From NCBI GenBank assembly GCA_007117055.1, contig SKHH01000231.1:1-13316 (forward strand): a stretch of 13,316 bases of DNA, given 5' to 3'. Shown here piece after piece: positions 7,479 through 13,316 of the stretch; within the stretch, counting starts at the first letter, position 1, and every line of letters starts with the position of its first letter. Below the pieces are notes generated by a model, which saw only the letters and a program-made list of their open reading frames with translations, was not told the origin of the DNA and did not search any database. A program made the translations under genes and the position numbers. Origin of the DNA: Lishizhenia sp. Lineage in GTDB: Bacteria > Bacteroidota > Bacteroidia > Flavobacteriales_D > Crocinitomicaceae.

Positions 7479-8516
7479 ATGAGGACTTTACAAAGTATAG
7501 TTTTATTTCTCTTTATAAGTTTTGTTTCTTGGGGACAAGACGCTCACTTTTCTAACATGGACTATTCCCCTCTAAATTTAAACCCTGGATTAACAGGAGC
7601 CAACTATGGTATGCAAGCCATTGCCAGTTATAGAACACAATGGAACTCTGTAGGTGCTCCTTTTCAAACTATTGCTGCTTCATTCGATACACGTATCAAC
7701 GAAAATAGCCGCAATAAAAACGGACATTTTGCAGTGGGAGTAAATTTTTACAACGATCAAGCTGGTGAGGTTCGTATTTCTACCAATCAAGCGAGTTTCA
7801 ACGCAGCTTATCACCTAAAAATTGATAGACAGAGCACAGTGGGCTTGGGCATGTACGCAGGTTTCGGACAACGTGCTATCAATGCTTCTTCTGGAATGTG
7901 GGGAAATCAATACGATGGGTTTGCTTATGATCCTTCAATACCGAGTGGAGAAACTTTCGCCAATCCCAATTTCACACATTTTGATGTTGGAACAGGAATT
8001 GTTTACACCTATGGTGCAAACGAAAGAAGCATGAGAGCAAATAATGGACTTCGTGTAAACGCTGGATATGCCGTATTTCATGTAAACCGACCTTCTTACT
8101 CCTTCATTGGCAACGGTGAAGATCCTCTATTCATGCGTCATGCTTTGTTTGGAAATGGTTCCATTGGGATTCCGGGAACAAACTCTTTTATAGATCCAGG
8201 TGTTTATTTACAAATTCAAGGTCCTAATACTGAAGTTGTTTTTGGTGCTGATTATAAGTTTTTATTAGCTGAGGGATCGAAAGTAACTGGAAACATTAAA
8301 AGATCATCAGTAGCATTCGGTGCTTATTTAAGAGCTAGAGATGCTTTAATTGCTCGATTCATTTATGAATTCTCTGGATTAGCCATTGGCTTCTCGTATG
8401 ATTTTAATGTATCGACTTTGACAGAAGTCTCAAGTGGTCGAGGAGGCGCTGAATTTTTCTTAAGATGGAAATTAGACGAAGCTCCAAAAACAGGGGCTAC
8501 TCGATCAAGAATATAA
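7479..8516 (+). CDS. PorP/SprF-family type IX secretion-associated outer-membrane protein
   Basis: This 345-residue protein begins with a Sec signal peptide (hydrophobic LQSIVLFLFISFVSWG, likely cleaved before QDAHFS at residue 20). The mature N-terminus carries the PorP/SprF hallmark: HFSN...Y.PLNLNPGLTG at 23-40, then YRTQWNSVGAPFQT and ASFDTR. The rest shows alternating polar and apolar strands rich in Gly and aromatic residues, as in a beta-barrel of the outer membrane, ending with strand-like IGFSYDFNVS and AEFFLRWKL. In Flavobacterium johnsoniae, SprF is needed for secretion of its neighbour SprB, and PorP-like proteins can anchor type B cargo at the cell surface. The same role is inferred here, because the next gene, 30 bp downstream with no terminator, encodes a type B T9SS cargo with SprB repeats. 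Many paralogues exist per genome, so this is probably a dedicated partner rather than the core PorP. Confidence 0.92.
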   Translation: MRTLQSIVLFLFISFVSWGQDAHFSNMDYSPLNLNPGLTGANYGMQAIASYRTQWNSVGAPFQTIAASFDTRINENSRNKNGHFAVGVNFYNDQAGEVRISTNQASFNAAYHLKIDRQSTVGLGMYAGFGQRAINASSGMWGNQYDGFAYDPSIPSGETFANPNFTHFDVGTGIVYTYGANERSMRANNGLRVNAGYAVFHVNRPSYSFIGNGEDPLFMRHALFGNGSIGIPGTNSFIDPGVYLQIQGPNTEVVFGADYKFLLAEGSKVTGNIKRSSVAFGAYLRARDALIARFIYEFSGLAIGFSYDFNVSTLTEVSSGRGGAEFFLRWKLDEAPKTGATRSRI

Positions 8517-8546
8517 ATTATTAATTAAAAATATACTACTGCTATC

Positions 8547-11500
8547 ATGAAAATAGTTAATGTTTTAATTTCAAGTTTACTAGTACTATGTACAAGTTCT
8601 TTGGTTGTTGGACAAGACTGGAAAAAGCGTTTTGAACCAGCCAATGTTTTTGTGGAAAACAAAGGACAATTCTCTCCGTACCAAAAAATAGATGGGATTG
8701 GAGAAATCATGTATGTATTGGACCAAGGTCCTACAAAAATTTTCTTCGGAACAAAAGGAATCAGTTATGACTTTCTTGAAGCGGAGAAAAAACCAAGAGA
8801 AGAACGCGAGCAATTAATGGCAGAATTAGCAGATGCGACTTCGCTGGAGGAATACAAGAAAAAAGAAAGACTCTTTGGTAAATTTATGTATACATTCGAC
8901 CGAGTTCAAATGAATTGGGTAGATGCAAATCCTACTGCAATCATTGAGGGAACAGATGAGCAGTCGGACTTTCATGGGTATGCGGTAAGCGACGGATCTG
9001 GAGACCTCAAAAGCATTGAAGGAGTAAAAGGGTTCAAAAAAATCACCTACAAAGACCTTTATCCAGGTATTGATGTAGAATATGTAATTCACCCTGAATC
9101 TGGAGTTAAATACGCGCTACATGTAGCCCCAAATGCTGATCCAGAACAAGTTAAAATGGTATACGACAGAAATACAACCTTGAAAGATGGAACGATACAT
9201 ATTGAATCCGATTTCGGAGATATTTTAGACCACGCACCACTCACTTTTTATGCAGATGACCATAATAATGTTATTGAATCAAAATTTGAATTGAAAAACG
9301 GTATCGCTTCTTTTAAACTCGGAAATTACGACAAAACAAAAAGTATTATTGTTGATCCATGGACACAAACACCAACCTTTAATACCGATTGGAATTGTGT
9401 TTGGGAAGTAGATTACGATAGCGATGGAAACATCTATACCATTGGTGGGATTATGCCACTAAAACTTCAAAAATACGACCCTACAGGGGCTTTACAGTGG
9501 ACATATAACACACCTTACGATACCAGTAACGGATGGCTAGGTGGATTAGGAACTGATGACGTTGGAAATTCTTACGTAACCAGAGGTTCTGTTGCAGGAA
9601 TTATTAAAGTAAATACTACAGGTGATCTTCTTTGGACCGCTGGAGCAGGAGCTGGGACCATTGGTGACTCAGATGAATATTGGACTGTTCAATTTAGCTG
9701 TGACGAATCAAAAGTTATTATTGGAGGAACACGATTGAATGCTTTAACTTTTAGCTTGCGACCTGCCATTTTTGATATAGATGTAAATAACGGAAATGTA
9801 TTGAGCAATGTAATCGTTCACCCTGGAGCTTTGATTCCAGCGAGAGAAGTCAGGGCACTTTCCTCCTCCCCTAATTCTCGTTACTATTACATATCACACG
9901 ATACAATTGGTTATCTTCCAGACAATCTTGACCAGTGTGATGGAGACCTGAACTTATCTGGTGAAAGAATAGGACATGGCTTTTCACTCTCCTACAAAAA
10001 TGAAAATTTCAGAGTAAATAATTCTGGCTTCGAAGCTATTAAAGCAACTGCTGATTTTGTGTATGTCAACAAAGGAGATCAATTACAACAAAGAGATTTA
10101 CAAACATTACAAGTTATTAACCAAGTAGCTATTCCTAACGGACAATTGAATACCACTCCAATTATTGGTGGAAACGTTGTGGGTAATTCTGGAATAGATG
10201 TGGATGATTGTGGAAATATTTACGTTGGCTCCAGAGGTCGTGTAGTGAAATATACTCCTACTTTGACTATAGACACTGAATACCCAACAGACTTTAATGT
10301 ATACGATGTACATGTTACCCCCAACGGAAAAATAATTGCAGCCGGTTCTACGGGTACTTCAAATGATAATTCACGAAATGGATATGTACAACAGTTTGAT
10401 GCTGGTGCTTGTGCGCCACTTGCCATTGATGATTGTTGTGATCCTAACTTTTGTGCACCGCCTGAATTCTGTGTAACTGATGGCACCTACACCATTGACG
10501 TAAATGAAACAGGTGGAACATTCAGTGGCCCTGGTGTAAACCCATCAACTGGAGTGTTTGATCCCGCTGCTGCTGGAAGTGGACAGCATGAAATTACGTA
10601 TACTTTGTCTTGTGGTGAGGCAACTAGAATATTTATTGTTAACCCATGTGATGATTTAATTGTATGTGAAGATGAGAATGGAGACTTGGTTGTTTCTGGT
10701 GGTGTTGGCCCGTATAACTGGCAAACATTTGAAACCGTTACAACTCCAATTAACACACAAGCAGAGTGTGAATCATGCGGTGGTTTTTGGATTGGTTTCG
10801 GTGGAATAGGTGGATGTTCTGAAGATGATTGCGAATCCGATGAGTGGGTAACCTATCAAACAGGAAACTCCGCATCTTCTCCAAGTTCTTTCCCTTTGAG
10901 AGTAATTGATGCGAATGGTTCAAGTGTTGAAATTTCTTCAGCCAATCAAATTGTACCCTGTGATGAGGTACCAGATCCGGATCCAGACCCAACATGCCCA
11001 ACGATTACAGTGGCAATAGACAACCAATCTGATGTGGATTGTTTTGGTGAGAACAATGGTTCAGCAACAGTTTCGGCATCGGGGGGAAATGGTCCATATA
11101 CCTATACATGGACACCAGGAAACTTAAGCGGAACAAACCAAAACAACTTAGCGCCTGGTACATATACTGTTACAGCAACCGACAGTGATGAATGTACTGG
11201 ACAAGTTCAAGTTACCATTGGTGAACCTCAGGCTATAGAACTGAGTAGTACAACTTCTGCTCCATCTTGTGGGGAAGAGGATGGTTCTATTACCGTATCC
11301 GTTGATGCTGGAGGAACAGCTCCGTTCAGTTATTCGTGGGATTCTGGTCAGTCAGGTGCTACAATTTCTAATGTAGGAGCTGGTGGATATACCGTAACAG
11401 TGACAGACGCCAATGATTGTTCACAAACATTAACGGTAAATCTTTCAAGTACAGATGCTCCGGAAATTACCGTAGAATCGACTAACGAAGCTAGTTGTGC

Positions 11501-12437
11501 AAATACAGCAGACGGAAGTGCAACCGTTAGTGTTTCGGGTGGAACCCCAGGTTATACGTATAACTGGTCACCATCAGGAGGCAATAATGCAACAGCAACA
11601 GGTTTAACTCCTGGTAATTACACCGTGACAGTAACTGACAGTGAAAACTGTTCTGCTAGTATAACAGTTACGGTAGGAGGTCCAGCACCAATTAATATTA
11701 CTGGAATTGTTACTGGAACATCTTGCGCCGGTGGAGATGGAGCTATAAATGTAAATGCCTCTGGTGGAAATGGAGGGTTCACGTATTCATGGACGCCTAA
11801 TGTCGGAAATACTGCAACCGTTACCAATCTTGACAATGGTCAGTACACTGTTACCGTTACGGATAGTGAAGGTTGTACAAACTCCGACTCATTTATAGTT
11901 GGACAAGCAGACTCAGTAATTGTGGAAGTTGTTCCGAATTCTGTCGTAATAAATGCAGGAGATAATGTTGGACTTGTTGCAAATACAGTTCCTCCATCGC
12001 AAAACAATACGTATTCTTGGACGCCAGAAGAAGGGCTGAGTTGTACGGATTGTCCTAATCCAATTGCTTCACCTGATGAAACAACATTGTACACTGTTAC
12101 AGTGACTACATCGGATGGCTGTGTAGGTGAGACAGACGCTTTAATTACCATTCAAGAGCCTTGTGGAGATCCATTCGTTCCAACGATTTTCTCCCCTAAT
12201 GGCGATGGACTAAATGACTTTTTATGTGTATTGAGTAACTGTGTACTTACTGTTGAATTTACTGTTTACAACCGATGGGGGGAACAGGTGTTTAGAACAG
12301 GATCTACAGAAGATTGTTGGGATGGAACCTATAAAGGACGAGAAGTTAACTCTGGAGTATTTGTCTATAAACTTAGAGCTCGTTTATCCAACGGACAAGA
12401 ATTCCTTGATTCTGGGAACATCACTCTGGTACGATAA
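8547..12437 (+). CDS. Secreted SprB-repeat multidomain surface protein with T9SS type B sorting domain
   Basis: This 1296-residue protein should be exported by Sec and then by the type IX system to the cell surface, probably as an adhesin or gliding-type protein. Order by residue: signal peptide 1-22 (ends SSLVVGQ); DUF7948-like domain about 33-275 (FVENKGQF, GISYDF, ending IIVDPW) with a charged helical insert at 80-112; a beta-propeller-like stretch about 285-620 with blade motifs such as VDYDSDGNIYTIGG and VDDCGNIYVGSRGRVVKY; an Ig-like domain about 638-700 (GGTFSGPGV...FDPAAAGSGQH); an SprB-like unit 708-800 split by a Cys-rich insert; a PDPDPDP linker (809-815); four SprB repeats 832-1118; a PKD-like domain about 1125-1203; and a type B C-terminal domain 1205-1296 (FVPTIFSPNGDGLND, FTVYNRWGEQVF, WDGTYKG, SGVFVYKL). 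No protease or other catalytic signature was seen. The binding target is unknown. The propeller assignment is by motif only. Confidence 0.92.
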   Translation: MKIVNVLISSLLVLCTSSLVVGQDWKKRFEPANVFVENKGQFSPYQKIDGIGEIMYVLDQGPTKIFFGTKGISYDFLEAEKKPREEREQLMAELADATSLEEYKKKERLFGKFMYTFDRVQMNWVDANPTAIIEGTDEQSDFHGYAVSDGSGDLKSIEGVKGFKKITYKDLYPGIDVEYVIHPESGVKYALHVAPNADPEQVKMVYDRNTTLKDGTIHIESDFGDILDHAPLTFYADDHNNVIESKFELKNGIASFKLGNYDKTKSIIVDPWTQTPTFNTDWNCVWEVDYDSDGNIYTIGGIMPLKLQKYDPTGALQWTYNTPYDTSNGWLGGLGTDDVGNSYVTRGSVAGIIKVNTTGDLLWTAGAGAGTIGDSDEYWTVQFSCDESKVIIGGTRLNALTFSLRPAIFDIDVNNGNVLSNVIVHPGALIPAREVRALSSSPNSRYYYISHDTIGYLPDNLDQCDGDLNLSGERIGHGFSLSYKNENFRVNNSGFEAIKATADFVYVNKGDQLQQRDLQTLQVINQVAIPNGQLNTTPIIGGNVVGNSGIDVDDCGNIYVGSRGRVVKYTPTLTIDTEYPTDFNVYDVHVTPNGKIIAAGSTGTSNDNSRNGYVQQFDAGACAPLAIDDCCDPNFCAPPEFCVTDGTYTIDVNETGGTFSGPGVNPSTGVFDPAAAGSGQHEITYTLSCGEATRIFIVNPCDDLIVCEDENGDLVVSGGVGPYNWQTFETVTTPINTQAECESCGGFWIGFGGIGGCSEDDCESDEWVTYQTGNSASSPSSFPLRVIDANGSSVEISSANQIVPCDEVPDPDPDPTCPTITVAIDNQSDVDCFGENNGSATVSASGGNGPYTYTWTPGNLSGTNQNNLAPGTYTVTATDSDECTGQVQVTIGEPQAIELSSTTSAPSCGEEDGSITVSVDAGGTAPFSYSWDSGQSGATISNVGAGGYTVTVTDANDCSQTLTVNLSSTDAPEITVESTNEASCANTADGSATVSVSGGTPGYTYNWSPSGGNNATATGLTPGNYTVTVTDSENCSASITVTVGGPAPINITGIVTGTSCAGGDGAINVNASGGNGGFTYSWTPNVGNTATVTNLDNGQYTVTVTDSEGCTNSDSFIVGQADSVIVEVVPNSVVINAGDNVGLVANTVPPSQNNTYSWTPEEGLSCTDCPNPIASPDETTLYTVTVTTSDGCVGETDALITIQEPCGDPFVPTIFSPNGDGLNDFLCVLSNCVLTVEFTVYNRWGEQVFRTGSTEDCWDGTYKGREVNSGVFVYKLRARLSNGQEFLDSGNITLVR
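10761..10850 (+). other. Cys-rich insert within an SprB-like unit
   Basis: Residues 739-768 of the surface protein contain four Cys (741, 744, 757, 762) in a Gly-rich then acidic context (CESCGGFW, GFGGIGGC, EDDCESDEW). On the left, NGDLVVSGGVGPYNW (711-725) matches the beginning of an SprB repeat. On the right, PLRVIDANGSSVEI (783-796) matches its end. The insert therefore seems to interrupt one repeat fold. Disulfide bonding or metal binding is possible but not shown. Confidence 0.55.
11040..11900 (+). repeat. Four tandem SprB repeats with an exact 228-bp period
   Basis: The repeats begin at Cys832, Cys908, Cys984 and Cys1060, whose codons start at 11040, 11268, 11496 and 11724, exactly 228 bp apart. 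Each follows the pattern C..DGS..VS..GG..PYTY.W......G.YTVTVTD...C, with the second Cys at 883, 958, 1035 and 1110 (50 or 51 residues after the first). The DNA copies differ at many third codon positions, so the duplications are old and held by selection on the protein. SprB repeats are extended Ig-like units typical of Bacteroidota surface proteins. Each conserved Cys pair could form a disulfide in the secreted protein. Confidence 0.88.
12159..12434 (+). other. T9SS type B sorting domain (gliding motility C-terminal domain)
   Basis: Residues 1205-1296 of the surface protein carry the family's marks in order: FSPNGDGLND, a hydrophobic strand, YNRWGEQVF, CWDGTYKGREVNSGVFVY, and a terminal ITLVR. 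This domain directs passage through the T9SS outer-membrane channel. Unlike type A domains, it usually needs a PorP/SprF partner, which is encoded immediately upstream here. Confidence 0.93.
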
Positions 12438-12463
12438 TTGAAACATATTTAACACGCATTAAT

Positions 12464-12490
12464 AGCAGGAAGTAACAATTACTTCCTGCT
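12464..12490. terminator. Strong hairpin after the surface-protein gene
   Basis: AGCAGGAAGTAA (12464-12475) pairs perfectly with TTACTTCCTGCT (12479-12490) around the loop CAA. The 12-bp stem starts 27 bp after the stop codon. The downstream tract (TATACATTAATTT) is only moderately T-rich, so this could terminate transcription or act mainly as a 3'-end mRNA stabiliser. No gene on the other strand uses it. Confidence 0.7.
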
Positions 12491-12496
12491 TATACA

Positions 12497-12525
12497 TTAA
12501 TTTACATTAGGGTTTATTACATTTG
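12497..12525 (+). promoter_or_regulatory. Candidate promoter of the PD40 gene
   Basis: TACATTTG at 12518-12525 matches the TAnnTTTG -7 consensus exactly. TTA at 12497-12499, with an 18-bp spacer, stands where TTG is expected. It lies just downstream of the hairpin and about 66 bp upstream of the start codon, suggesting the PD40 gene has its own promoter. Confidence 0.4.
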
Positions 12526-12591
12526 CTATAGCGATTTCTTTCTGCTTTTGTGTTTAACAAACAGATAGTAAGCACTTTAAACTAATTATTT

Positions 12592-13316
12592 ATGAAAAAT
12601 TCTTTTTTACTCTTGTTTGCCTCGATTTTTTCGATCATTTCTATTTACGCGCAACGTGCAGATAAATTAGTAAAAGAAAACGATACACTTCGCATAGAAG
12701 TAATTGAGCTAGGCGATGAAATAAATAGTTCGTTTGACGATTATGCTCCCGTAATTACTGTAGGTAAAGACTTAATGTATTTTACCTCTAGAAGACCTTT
12801 CACAGATAGAGAAAAAAAGAAAGGAAAAGAATCCATGGAAATGATCTACGAAGCAGTATGGGACGAATACGACAGTTTATGGATGGATCCAGTTGCAATG
12901 GATTATCCTATTAATATCCCGAGACTACATAACTCAAATATTGCCATTTCTAATGATGGTCAACGATTATTAAAGTATCAAGATGACGGATATGGATTCG
13001 GTGATATTTATGAGTCTGTTCTCATAGGTAAAGAATGGTCCGAACCAAAATCATTAGGTGATGAAATCAATTCTGAACATCACGAATCTTCCGCAAGTAT
13101 TGCACCTGACGGAAGAACCATCTACTTCGTGAGTGATAGACCTGGAGGAGTTGGAGGTAGAGATATTTGGATGTCAAAAAAAGATGACAATGGAAATTGG
13201 AGTACGGCTGAAAATCTTGGAGATGCAATAAATACTAAAAAAGACGAAGAGTCCGTATTCATTCATCCCGATGGAAAAACCTTGTACTTTAGCTCAAATG
13301 GTCACAGAGGAAAAGG
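12592..13316 (+). CDS. PD40 (WD40-like) beta-propeller protein, probably of the OmpA/PD40 class (C-terminus beyond window)
   Basis: The frame runs open from the ATG at 12592 to the right edge, giving 241 residues. A signal peptide is clear (KNSFLLLFASIFSIISIYA, cleavage after residue 20), and AQ-R leaves no lipobox Cys, so it is not obviously a lipoprotein. PD40-type blades follow: APVITVGKDLMYFTSRRP (52-69), IAISNDGQRLLKY (117-129), SIAPDGRTIYFVSDRPGG (169-186) and VFIHPDGKTLYFSS (222-235). The tag LGDxIN introduces several blades (residues 40, 155, 209), and GGRDIW (188-193) is typical of the family. Bacteroidota proteins of this kind often end in an OmpA peptidoglycan-binding domain and sit beside PorP/SprF and type B cargo genes. 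That makes a periplasmic or outer-membrane accessory to the upstream pair a reasonable inference. The OmpA domain is not visible, so a propeller-only protein or a PorE-like T9SS component remains possible. Confidence 0.88.
   Translation, partial: MKNSFLLLFASIFSIISIYAQRADKLVKENDTLRIEVIELGDEINSSFDDYAPVITVGKDLMYFTSRRPFTDREKKKGKESMEMIYEAVWDEYDSLWMDPVAMDYPINIPRLHNSNIAISNDGQRLLKYQDDGYGFGDIYESVLIGKEWSEPKSLGDEINSEHHESSASIAPDGRTIYFVSDRPGGVGGRDIWMSKKDDNGNWSTAENLGDAINTKKDEESVFIHPDGKTLYFSSNGHRGK

Noticed and set aside
11040..11900. Possible CRISPR array or recent tandem duplication suggested by the 228-bp period
   Set aside because: The period is a protein repeat unit with diverged codons inside an intact coding frame. 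There are no short identical repeats with unique spacers.
10107..12151. Minus-strand open frames of 68-103 codons opposite the surface-protein gene
   Set aside because: They are reverse-strand shadows of Thr/Val/Gly-rich repeat coding sequence. Their products mirror the repeats and resemble no known protein.
1..13316. Mobile elements, tRNA or rRNA genes, phage or defence systems
   Set aside because: All long frames are accounted for by housekeeping, signalling or T9SS-type surface genes. The gaps are under 200 bp and hold no cloverleaf, transposase or terminal inverted repeats that I can see.

Overview
The window looks like an ordinary, low-GC stretch of a Bacteroidota chromosome, most likely from the Flavobacteriales. 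The evidence is a PorP/SprF-family outer-membrane protein, an adhesin-like protein with SprB repeats and a type B type IX secretion (T9SS) sorting domain, a soluble PAS kinase with the SHNLRSH H-box common in this phylum, -7 elements of the form TAnnTTTG, and almost no Shine-Dalgarno sequences. The genus cannot be named from the sequence alone.

Layout. Positions 1-2735 (minus strand) hold a soluble GAF/multi-PAS sensor histidine kinase whose last residues run off the left edge. A 165-bp divergent promoter region separates it from metG (2901-4958, plus), encoding a complete methionyl-tRNA synthetase. Next come a beta-CASP metallo-beta-lactamase-fold ribonuclease (5125-6540) and, 42 bp later, an FtsE-like ABC ATPase with a GTG start (6583-7287). 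These two probably form one transcription unit, closed by a GNRA-loop terminator.

The right half is a surface or gliding-type T9SS locus. It holds a PorP/SprF-family protein (7479-8516), then a 1296-residue secreted multidomain protein 30 bp downstream (8547-12437), a strong hairpin, and the start of a PD40 beta-propeller protein (12592 to the right edge), probably of the OmpA/PD40 class often found with PorP genes. The large protein reads, in order: signal peptide, DUF7948-like domain, beta-propeller-like region, Ig-like domain, an SprB-like unit interrupted by a Cys-rich insert, four SprB repeats spaced exactly 76 residues apart, a PKD-like domain, and the T9SS type B C-terminal domain. By analogy with SprF/SprB, the PorP-like protein probably helps export or anchor the large protein.

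No tRNA, rRNA, CRISPR array, insertion sequence, phage gene or defence system was recognised. The most unusual features are the exact repeat register and the Cys-rich insert of the secreted protein, a structured leader upstream of the porP-like gene, and a 17-bp operator-like palindrome upstream of the ribonuclease gene.
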